Shown: positions 32,197 to 44,100 of the stretch, piece by piece
Layout of the letters: each line of letters opens with the position of its first letter
How positions within the stretch are numbered: the first letter of the stretch is position 1
Notes under the pieces: generated by a model
The model's database searches: none
Told to the model about the DNA's origin: nothing
The model's input: the letters and a program-made list of their open reading frames with translations, nothing else
DNA from: Diplolepis rosae
Lineage: Eukaryota > Arthropoda > Insecta > Hymenoptera > Diplolepididae
Assembly (NCBI GenBank): GCA_030998225.1
Contig: JAPYXD010000484.1
Location: 8,928,001-8,992,000 of the forward strand
Length of the DNA stretch: 64,000 nucleotides
Direction: 5' to 3'
Translations under genes and position numbers: made by a program

Positions 32197-35100
32197 CTGA
32201 AATAGATATGAAGTCATCAATTTTATTTATATTTTTAGTGAACATATTTTATAACCAAATCATTATTTATATGAAAGAGTATATTCAGGTATGATTCGAA
32301 CCTTCTTAATAACTTCATTCCAAATGGTAAATCAAATGTGCTTGGAATATAATCAGCTTCAGTTCTTTCATTTTCCAAGACATCGAAATTCAATTCCATC
32401 TCTTTTCCCCAAGCAATTAAACCTCTTTCCTCTCTACTTCCTATGTTAAAAAAAAATTTGAAATATAAAGTAATGAAAAAGTACAAAAAATTAATTTCGA
32501 AAACAAAAATCTGCTTTCTGAAATATTTATTTTCTAACTCGAAAATAGTTGAATGTAGTATTTTCTTACCTGGTATAGTATTATCCAAAAAGCAGCCAAT
32601 AACTCCTCCAACCAAAATAGTTGTGCTTAATAAAACTGTAATGACTCCATCAGCAACTTCATTGCCAGTGTTTATGACATCAGGATTTTTTATCATCCAT
32701 TTGGATAGGACCTAGTTTTGAGGAATACAGAATAAACTATATCAGTATCTCAATTTGAAAAACGAACAAAAAATTATAAAATTTTAATCCTGAAAAAAAT
32801 ATGAAATCTTACCAGTGGAAAAAAAATTGAAAATCCAAGAATGTACAAATTTCTAGCAGAATTAAGATCAATATATTGTAATGCTGATAAACCTAAACAA
32901 GGAAAGAAAAAATTAAGATATTTTTTTGTTATGTTAGATTAAGAAAATGAACACAGGATTTTCAGTGTTTAAGATACCAAAAGCTGCAATCATTCCAAAC
33001 ATGACGCAAAATATTCCACCAACAATAGGCTCAGGGATTATGATAAAGACTGCTCCGAATTTGCTTATCAATCCCTGAAGAATCATCAGAACACAGGCCC
33101 ATTGAATAACTCTTCGACTTCCTACTTTGGTGACTCCTAAATTGTCAAAATAGGATTCAAATTAAAAATAAGATTCCTTTTGAACGTACTGAGACCATTG
33201 TCACTTATCGATTCCTGCTTTACCGAGTCTTCTCTATTCTTAAATACGTGTAATTAAAAAAAAATTCTCCCGTAATTATGAACATTTAGTGATAGATAGA
33301 TCTTTCTCAATTTTTTTTAATGAACTCTAGAACCACCAACATTATATACACAGTAACCCATTTTAATCTATAATCCCAAATATCTTCTAAAATACTATAT
33401 CTACGAAAAAATGCTTCGGACAAAGGTTGACCAGGATCGAGATGGACATTCGACTGTACCATCAATTTTGACCTTGAGGTCAATTTTCAAAATGACATGG
33501 AGGTGAGACCCTTTTTTTAAAATGAGAACCCCTATTTTTGACTGCGGTCTTGAAAACAGCGGGAAATTTCACGTCAAATATGACCTGTGGAAAAATGGTT
33601 TTTGTGTCCTTGGAAAGGTAAAAGATCAATTGTCTGAGAAACGACAAGATGCCGTTTTTCTGAATTGTCTTGGTTGTACGGGGTAAACAAACGTTCAAGA
33701 TACTTCACAAAAGTCTATGAAATGTTAAGGTGTACATCACCTTGACCATCATGACATTTAGGTCAATTTTCAAGGTGACTTGAAGGTCAAGACGATTTTT
33801 CTTAGATTATGTGTTATGGTGTGGTGCGGAATAATAAATGGCTATTTAATTGGACCCTACTTTTTTGACGGAAACGTTGACAGACACACTTACTTAGAAT
33901 TGTTAAGGGACCATTTACCTGGACTATTGGAGAACATTGACGTAGCAACAAGACAAAGAATGTGGCTTCAACAAGATGGTGCTCTGCCACATTTTGCACT
34001 CATCGTACGTAATTTTTTGAACTTAAATTTCAATGAAAGATGGATTGGACGAGGAGGTTCATTCGAATGGCCCCCCTGCTTACCAGATCTAACATCACCT
34101 GATTTCTTTTTATGGAGTTATATTAGAAATGTAGTTTTTGCTCAGCGACCCACAGCAAGAGAAGATCTGATGGAAAGGATTCGTAGAGTTTGTGCAGCCA
34201 TCTCTCGAGAAACTTTACTGAAAACTGTGCAACTAGTCATAGAGAAGTAAAATTATCAAGATTGGCACTTTTGTAACTACATAGTCACTGTCTTTCCATC
34301 TTATCTGAAATGATTGTTACTGTCTGGGTGTGTTTGGGAGGGGGGGGGGGTGTGGATAACAATCCACAGCCTGAAGTCTACAAAAAAAATGTATCCCGGC
34401 ACAAAGTTCAATCTAAGAAAAATCGTCTTGACCTTCAAGTCACCTTGAAAATTGACCTGAACGTCATGATGGTCAAGTTGATGTACACCTTAACATTTCA
34501 TCGAGTTTTGTGAAGCATCTTGAACGTTTGTTTACCCCGAAAAACTAAGACAATTCAGAAAAAGAGCATCTGGTCGTTTCTCAGACATTTGACCTTAATT
34601 TTGTACCTTACCAAGGTCACAAAAACCATTTTTCCACAGATCATTTTTGACGTGAAATTTCCCGCTCTTTTTAAATTCGCAGTCAAAAATAAGGATTCTT
34701 ATTAAAGGGTTCTTATTTAAGAAAAGGGTCTTACCTCCATTTGACATTGAAAATTGACCTCAAGGTCAAAACTGATGGTACAGTCGAATGTCCATCTCGG
34801 TCCTGGTCAACCTTTGTCCGAACCATTTTTTCGTAGATATAGTATTTTAGAAGATATTTGGGATTATAGATTAAAATGGGTCACCGTGTATATATATATA
34901 TTATATATATATATATATATATGTAAATTTCATGTGATTGATTTTTATCTATTTATTCACTCATATCGATGGTGCTGAGCGACTTTGACTTAACTCGCAA
35001 AGAAGTGAACAAACTGTCCTAACTGAAAATCTCCGTTCCATTTTGACTCAACTGAAAATATCAATTGCATTTTGACTTAACTGAAATGACTCGTGATATT

Positions 35101-38100
35101 TTGTTGTAAGTGTTTTTTGTGGTTTTTTTAAATTTGTGATCAAAATTATAATGAGGCAAAGATCTATCCTACATGAGTGTGTAAAGAAGCAACTTTCAAT
35201 TTTTCATTCAGAAAAGGGCATGTTCCCTTTTATTGTAACTGCAAATTATCATATTTTTCCATTCTACTTCGTCTCAACTCGATCGTCGTAGAATGTTTTT
35301 TGACTTCTTTACGAAAAAAAGACAATCAGTGGATTTTGGCAGACATTTTTTTTAAAGCTTCGTAATGGTGGAAATCAAAGAAAGTGATTTTAATCCAAAT
35401 GTTTCCAAAGGTACGTATAAATTCGTACTGTCAACAAAAACTTATCTGAAATATCCCTACAATTCCTCTTTTAACAATGTTTAAAATCTATACTGAAATT
35501 TACATCAATTATAAGTTTTAAAAATGTTTCATTGTAATGTTGCATCACAAAGTAACTTTTTGGTATTTGTTTTTGATTTTCTTTTTGCACTCAAATACAT
35601 ATCAATATTCTAATTTGACATGATAATCTATTTATCTTTAGTAATGATTACAACAAGAAAAAATCTAAAATAATTTTGGGTAAGTGACGAAAAAAATTCA
35701 ATTTCCACGAAGTTTTGTTTTAAATGTAAAGGTCGGATTGGCAATCGATTTTTAATATTTTATTTTTAACTCTTTACTTCTGTGTATTAAAGTGGTTTTT
35801 GTTTTTTCACAGTCTGTGATGTATCGCTTTTTTATAATTATATTAAAATAAGGAAAATTGATAAGAGTAATATTTTTAAAATGACTCTCGAACTTGATAC
35901 AGCTTGTTCTCTAAAACTGTCAAATAAGAGTTACAAAAAAATGTCACAACCGATTTTACTTAAGACAAAATAGAACTGAAATTTTCAATTGAGTCAAAAT
36001 GGAACCGAGATTTTCAGTTAGGACACTTTGTTCACTTGTTTGCGAGTTAAGTCAAAGTCACTCGGGACCATCGATATGGTGCTTTAAAAATCATACGATA
36101 CGTTGTTATATAAACATTATTTGCTTTCTTTGCAAATAAAATCTACCACCCTTCATTTTGACTAGCCTAGTAAATCTAGTATTAATTTTGCAAGTTTTAC
36201 CTAATGGATATCCCGTTTCTCATGGGCAGGATTTTATATCAGGAAAAAAGATGGCTAAAGTAGAAATCGATTAGTAATACATGATCGTAGACATATTGTA
36301 TTAAGTTTCAATTAGTAATATTGTGATACCTATGGTGCCAACATTTTCTCCGAAAGTATTTGTACCATTTCCACTACCCCAAAGTCCTGCCAAAATAGTT
36401 CCTAATCCTTCTATTCCGATGCCTCGATTAATTGCATGAACCGGCGGTGGTGGAGCTCCTAAAATTTATGAAAACTTGAAAACATGTTTCCATATTCGAA
36501 GGTCGTTCAAAAAGTCCTTAGAAAAAGATAGAAAAACAAATTATACTGTGTACACGGAGAGAAATAACTGGTGCCATGCACATGGAACTCAAGAAGTGTT
36601 ACATACATGTCGAATAACGATTGTGAAACACGTGAATTAAAATGTTTGACACTAGACAACGTTCATGCTCTACCTATTAAATATTCGTGTGTGTAGCACT
36701 AGCGACTCGGAGCTCGAACACATGAACGCTGAGTATATGATGCATGGCTTTCTTCATGTTCCAAACGCTTCAGCTTCACGTGTGGCGCACGTGAATCTCA
36801 AGCGTTCCCAAGGCGTATGTCTTATACTAGAATTTCTTCATATAAGCCTAAGGAGTTCAACGCTTGAGTTTCACGTGCTCAAGCACGTTTGGCACCTTTG
36901 GCCCATCTAGTATCTACTATAAGTCGCATGAGTAGAAAATGTTGTAATATCACATACTTTATATGTGAATACACAGTATTTTGTCTTTGTAGATTACTGT
37001 GCGCAGCTCGCATGAATTTTGAGCAGTTATTACTCGAGTTTATAACTTCAACTATTTGAACAGCAACAATTGCCAAACACTGGTCTCTTTCGAGTGCATG
37101 GCACCAGTTATTTCTCTCCGTGTAGATTTTTTTTATTTTTCAACATAATCTTCTTTTAACTCACACTTTTCCAAGCGTTTCTCCGACTTTTTGAAGCCGT
37201 CCAAAAAGTAGGATTTCGGAAGGTCCTCGAAATAGGCACATGTTTGGGCGATGACCTCTTCGTTCGAAGTGAACCCTTGTCCGCCGAGTCATTTTTTCAA
37301 GTTTGGAAATAGGCAAAAGTCACTGGGGGCCAAATCCGATGAATATGGTGAATGTTGTAATAATTCGAATTTTAATTCCATAATTCTGGTCATTGAAACT
37401 GCGCAGGTGTGCACCGGTGCATGGCCCTTTTTTCAAGTAATCGGTGTAGATGATTCCGCGTGCATCCCAAGAAACCGTGGCCATCACCTTGCCGGCCGAT
37501 TTCACCGTCTTCACCTTCTTCGAAGCCCGTTCACCTTCAAAAACCCACTGTTTTGACTGTTTCTCTGTCTCTGGAGTGTCGTGATGTATCCATGTTTCGT
37601 CCACAGTTATGTATCGACGCAGAAACTCGTCCGTATTGCGACAAAAAAGTGCCAAAAAGCCTCAGAGCAAACGCGGCGCCCGCCCAGGTGGAAATTTAAA
37701 ACCAGCTTGATACCGCGCCAGTACCGAAAAAGGATTTGCAGTACTGGCGCTGTACTGGCATATGACAGTTTACCACCGGCGCGGCTCTGAAAGGTAACTT
37801 GGCTGGAAGTTGTCCATCGGTACTGGCGCAGTACTGGACATCGGTACCATGTCAGCACTGAAATCTGTACTGGTTCAGTACTGGAATTACTCCAAAGTCA
37901 GTTGTTAGCCGATACTTGGTTTCAGAACTGGGGCTGTACTGTGCCAGTACCGCTCCAACCCTCGGCCCGGTACCAACTGTCCAGTACAGGCATTTTTCCT
38001 TGTTTACAACTAGCGCGGTACTGTGCCGTGTGTAAATACTGGCATGAATCCGACTTTTCCATCTGGGCATCTTGCCGAGATTCTTTTCACACCGAAATTT

Positions 38101-41100
38101 TCGTGCAATATTGAAAACACTGTAACTTGCGATATGCCTGTGGCCTCAATTATTTCACGCACTTCGATTCGTTGATCACTCAAAACCATATCGTGGATTT
38201 TGTCAATTATTTCGGGGGTAGTTACTTCCACTGAACGTTCCGAACGATATTTGACCAGCTTTAATCTCTTTCGGTTTTAAGCCTTTTAAATATAAGTGTT
38301 TCCGCTCGAAACTCACTTTTTTCCATTTTTCTAAATACACAAAAGTTTTTTGTTTAAGTCGAAAATGAAACCATTTTGAAAACCACGAGCGCCATCTCTT
38401 GGATTTTCTAAGGACTTATTGAACGACCCTCGAAACTTTAAATTTAGTACTAGTTCTTCACAAAATAATTTTCTGATTATTGACATCATCTATCAAAAAA
38501 TACATAAATTTGAAAATAATTTAATGAATACTGGATATGAAATTAAAATATGATTGTAGCTTTTCTCACCACACATTCTAGCTGTTGTTGGATAATAACT
38601 AATAGATTCAACAGTACAGGCTAAAACGCCTGCCAACATGCCCAGAACTCCCGAAAGAGTTACAGTTGGCAAACCCCATTGGCCAGGGTATGGGAATCGA
38701 AACCATGGGGAATTGTTCAAAATTTTAAGTTTAGTATCTGCTCTACCTGGATGTCCAAGAGGTAGAGTATTAGTGATAGTTAAAATTATAGAAATAAACC
38801 ACATTGCAACTATTGTCAGTAACACCTGTATTTAATAATGAATAATTAGAAAATAATTATATAAATAATTAATAATTAATTAATTATTTTAAAGTTTAAA
38901 TAACATTCTAAAATGACTCATTATTCATCTAATAATAATTTTGGAGTAGAAAATAATCTAAATTTAATTTTGATTTTTCAAATTCAAGTCAAGTTGAAGT
39001 GGATTATCGAAGTGATTAGGTCGATGACTAAACTATAGTGTTTTTTATTTAATTGTTAATATGACAAACAAAAATATATTATAATTAATATAAATTCAAA
39101 CTTACTGGAAATAGCTTGAATAAAGAAAACCAAACAATTTGTAAACCTTGACCTTTCCTGTATGTTATTATTGGGCATTTAACATTCACTAATACTTGAG
39201 AATATAAAGTCAGCATCAATATCGTTCTAAAAAAAATTACAGTTTTTCAAAATAACTCATATGAATTAAACATAATAATGAATAAAATGGAAAAAAAATA
39301 TATATTAATATAATTTATTTTCAACCCTGCTGATATGCCCCAATGTTGTGAAGCTGCATCTGCTGCATTTTCAAATAGTGACAATCCAACCAATGAGACT
39401 GTTGGTGCTATTGTTAGAGGTGTAACATATTTCAACAAATATCCTATGATTCCTGAAAATTAAACAAATAACATTAGTTTACAAATCTTTTTTTCATCGC
39501 TTGTACCTAAAAAAAAGTGTTTCCTAGACTAATTTTGGGTCGCTGAAAAAAAATGTCACTCATTTATTTTTTCAAAGAACTGTTTTCGAGATATTTGCAA
39601 AAAACGTGTTTTGTGGTTTTTTTTTCAATTACTGGCAAAAGTCTTGAGAACGGTTGTCCCAGCTAACACCAACTGCATATCGTTAGAAATCGTTTTTCTT
39701 TCTGACAATATTCTATTTGTGTCAGTCAGATTGAAATTCATTGGATTAAAGGCGATAAAAGTCGATCTCAATGTCACAGCTGAAAGTGAGTGATTTTCAA
39801 ATAAGATCGAAAATTACACTTTTTATTTTACTTTCATGGCCTGTAACCCAAAGAATTTTAATCTGATCGGCACAAATAGTATATAGTCGGAAAGTGGAAA
39901 ATCATACCTCTCGAACGAAACACAGTTTATGTTAGTTGGATCAACCGCTATCAAAATTTATGCCAGTAACTGAAGAAAGATTTCTAAAACGCTTCTTTGG
40001 AAAAATAAAAGAATGCCATTTTCTTTTCTAGCGACCAACAATTATTCAAAATACTCATTTATGTGTCCCCGGCGCGTAAACTCGTTTTTTCGCTACAGTT
40101 AAGAGTAGCGCAATGTTGTGTATTGCGCTACAGAGGAATGTAATGTGAAAATTGAACTGCACATGCGCCTATAGCCATACTGCGGAGTACAATCTTCTTC
40201 TTATTCTTCTTCTTCTTCGTACAGCGTTAGCACCCTACTGACATAGCCTTGTACATTCGAACTGCGCATGCGTCTATAAAAATCCGCTACTACTACACAA
40301 GATCGATAAAATCAAAATGTCCGGGACTAGTCGCGAAATATCAAGTGTAATGACTAGCGCCGCAAACAACTACAATACTAGATTAGGTTCAAGTGTGTGC
40401 ATAAAAACTCGTATCCGCACCGAAGTCACATAAAATAGAATACGTGCCAATGCACACAATTCGAGAAATTACGAGACTCGCGACAATGCTCGCAGGACTG
40501 ATCGCGCCTTGGATTCGCCTTGGCTTGGACTCGGCTTCATCTCGGCTTTGCCTCAGCTACGCCTTGGCTTCGATCTCCTGCGAGCATTGTCGCTCGTCGC
40601 GCAATAACCCCCATTGTGCGCCTAGGCAGGTAATGTACTATTTTCCTCCTAGTACATTTTTCGTGTAAACTAAGGTAATTAATGTCTCAAGAAAATGCAA
40701 TGCATTTCTCAATTAAATTGCACACACTCAAAGTAAACTTTTATTTATATTTAAAAAATTCATTGTTTAGCCTACTCTTCTTAAATAAAAATAAAAATTT
40801 GTAAATAAAAAAGTAGTTATGACTTTAAACAAAAGCAAATTCGAATAGAACAGATTCTTTGTCAGAATAATTTGTTTAATTTGAAAATACATTATTTTAA
40901 TTTTGATGTAAGCCAGTAGGCACATTTCAACGTCCCTTGATTTATTTTATATTTTATTTTCCTGGAATAAGTCGAGGAATTTTGGCCAGACGGAAATCCA
41001 GGAAAATGAAGCGCGCGTTCGGTCAGGTCACCGCGATTGGCTGATGGACTCAAGAGAGGGTAAAATACATACGAGCCCCTTCTTTCTAAATCGGTCAATC

Positions 41101-44100
41101 GGACCAGGGGCGATTTTAATTGGAGCGCCGAATTTTTGCTATTAATCAATCACATTTGACAAACATTTTTATTGGCGCGTAAACTTCAGGATAATATGTA
41201 TAAATATCGGGCCACTTTGTATTTTCGATTATTAGAAACTGAGCCTCTGAGAGAGCACCTCCAGAGAACCTTAGCAACTAAACCATAATAAAGTTCTCTT
41301 TATTTATTTTACGAAAGCCGCCTTTTACTACAGTCTTCCATCAGCCCTTTTAAGAGCTAACCTTTAATACGAAAGAACAAAAACTTCTCTTCTTGGCCTT
41401 CTCGAACATCTCGCAGCATGGGCTCTCCGGCCCACTTGGTGAGTGGACATTCATGAAACGCCTGGGGAATTCCTCTCGCCGTTTCCGGTCTCCAGGGTGG
41501 CATACCGCCCAGGCGACCACCATCGGGGCGCTCTGACTCCTAGGTGGAATACCGCCCAGGAGTAGACGCCCGAAGAAGACTCAACCCTGAGGTGGTATAC
41601 CGCCTCAGGAAGTAAGGGGGGATTTACCACAAGGTGGAATACCGCCTCGTGGTGAATACCCGCTTATTGTGGACGTCTCCAGATCCAGAAGGGGACGGCG
41701 AGCAGACTTCCGGGCAACAAAAATAGGCCCCAAACCGACACCGCCCAACGAGAACCAGAGAGGTTGAGGCTCCTCCATTGGGACGTCCAGGATCGGAGGC
41801 CGGATCCTGAGAGACGTTCTCCCTCCGGTTCCAACGACACGTCTCTCGACCCTCCTGGACCATTTTTGAGGGAGTTGGGACGTCGTCGAGACGTTTTGAA
41901 TCTGGGGCCGGATCCGGAGAGACGTTACGTCCAGGAACCCATCTCACCAATTACCAGCGTCCCATCTCTCTTATCAAGGGAGATAGGGGATAAAATCCGA
42001 GACGTGTCCTATCTGAGGCTGAATTTAGGAAGACGTAACGTCCCGGAAGTCGTCCCACCACTTGCCAGCGCCACATCGCCTTCTCCTCGGAAGATAGGGC
42101 AAGAAAAGCCAGACGTCTTGAATCTGAGGCCAGATTCAGAGAGGCAAGGCGTTCCGGAAGCCGTACCACTGCAGCAACTATCGACCCACATCAATTTAAC
42201 CAAAATGGTTTTTTCCACAAGCCTCAGCGATCTCCTCGACAGTAAATCAACAATTTTTCATTACAGTTTGATGAATTAAATAAACCCTTCCATCAGTTGC
42301 AGCGGTTTTCGGGCGCCCGGAACGTTTTTCGTCAAAAACTTTCAAATGAAAGAGCTTTTTTTGATATCCGCGCGGTAAATACGATTTTGTGGTCCTGACG
42401 CGAAACAGCAGAAATGATAGATTACATGATCGATGATGAGTCCGTGTGATAAAACTTACTTTACCAAACTAGTGACGGAAAGTTTGTAAATTCACCTCCA
42501 AAGCCGACAATCACTTGAAATAATGCTGATACTGCAATTGCGCCAGAAAGTTCCCTCATTCGCACCTGCCATAATTCTGTTCGATCTTCAGCCGACATTG
42601 TCTCTAAAATTTCCGTTGCTGGGCATTTCCATTCTGGTAAATTTAATATAGCTAGTGTGGGAACCAAAAATGATATCGTGCCTCCTTGTACCAAAGGAAG
42701 TCTGATAAAAAGGAAAATATTTTTTTTAAATGTCAGAAATATTTTTTATCAACTAAATATTAATAATTTGATAAACATATTAAATATATCGTATAATTTT
42801 AATAAATGAAAACATTTTGTATAATAAAAGATAAAAATTAAGTTCACCTGCATCCGATGGATGTTTGTAAAAAAGTTACTAATCCAGTAACAAAAATCAT
42901 TGTGGAAACAATGTGACTTCTAGCGGGATCATCTTCAGCCATACAAAGTGCGGGGGTCAAAATGAAAGGAATTGAAACTATTGCACCTATCATTGTTAAA
43001 TAATGCTGTAAGAATCATTGAAAATCTCTAATAAATGATATTATTAATTAGATATATAAGTTCTAGATATTTTTAGGGATTACAAATTACAAACTGAATT
43101 AACCCTTTACGCTCGAGGTCTTTTTTTCTTGGGCGAACTAGCAACATGAGGTGATGATACCTCTCGAGTGCAAAGGGTTAAATGTTCCACACCTGGAGTT
43201 CACGGTTTGTTACACACGGAGAAAAGTATTGAGTTGGCAACAAAGTCATTTCGCTTTTTTCCGCTAGGTGCCTTTATTCGTTCGAAGTCACTCTTCTCGA
43301 TTGCAAACTTCAGACCGTATATGGTATTTGACTGCTGACGTTTCATAGATTATTCAGTGAAAAAAAATATTTCAGGTTTTGTTGATTATTTATTATTTTG
43401 CATTGATTTTAAATGGAGATTCAAGACGGTAATTTTCGGCACATTTTACTTTATTACTTCCGAAAAGGTAAAAACGCAGTGCAAGCTCGGAAAACGTTGT
43501 ATGATGTTTATGGTGAAAAATCATTAAAAGAACGTCAGTGCCAGAATTGGTCTGCTCGTTTCCGTTTCTGAGATTTTCACCCTAAAGATGCACCACGCTC
43601 TGGATGCCCAACTGAAGTTGACGACGACAAAATATTAAATAAACGACACGAGAGATCGCAGAGAAGCTTAAAATATCACATACATTCGTTGAAAGACATT
43701 TAAAACAACTTGGTTACGTTAATAAGCTCGATATTTTGGTTCCTCACAAATTGAACGAAATTCAACTCACCAAACAAATTTCCATTTGCGATTCACTGCT
43801 GAAACGTAACGAAACCGATCCATTTTTAAAGCGAATCATAACGGGCAATAAAAAATCATGAAAAGAAGGTTATGCTGAGTGTTTGGTGGGATTTCAAAGG
43901 TATTGTTTATTTTGAGTTGCTCCTAAGGAATCAAACTATCAATTCGAATGTCTACTGTCGCCAGCTAATGAAATTAGAGAAAGAAATGAAGGAAAAGCAG
44001 CCAGAACTGGCAACTCGTAAAGGCGTCATCTTCCATCAAGATAACGCCAGTCCACATACATCTTTGGTTAAATTATTGGAGTTAGGCTGGGAAACGATGC

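Larger units (their letters stand above)
36498..38433 (-). mobile_element. Broken mariner (cecropia/mellifera type) with two nested insertions
   Basis: The terminal repeats GGTCGTTCAAAAAGTCCTTA (left) and complement of GGTCGTTCAATAAGTCCTTA (right) delimit the element. It has been entered twice: by a CACGG MITE (36553-37122) eight bases beyond the transposase stop codon, and by a GC-rich palindrome array (37676-38072) inside the transposase gene. It sits in the SLC23 intron between exons 7 and 8. Confidence 0.8.

Noticed and set aside
32235..32301. Extension of SLC23 exon 12 to a stop at 32235
   Set aside because: The extra residues are not like the family tail, whereas the spliced exon at 32112-32196 is and keeps the frame.
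35177..35365. 62-codon frame in the TIR element at 34962
   Set aside because: No motif and random composition. The element is non-autonomous.
41624..42218. Minus-strand open frames of 69-108 codons opposite the 37-codon repeats
   Set aside because: GC-rich repeated DNA is open in several frames at once. None has a start or motif that stands out.
40908..42297. Complete LTR retrotransposon around the TATA and AATAAA signals
   Set aside because: No second LTR, no primer-binding site and no pol domains were found, so only a promoter-like region is reported.
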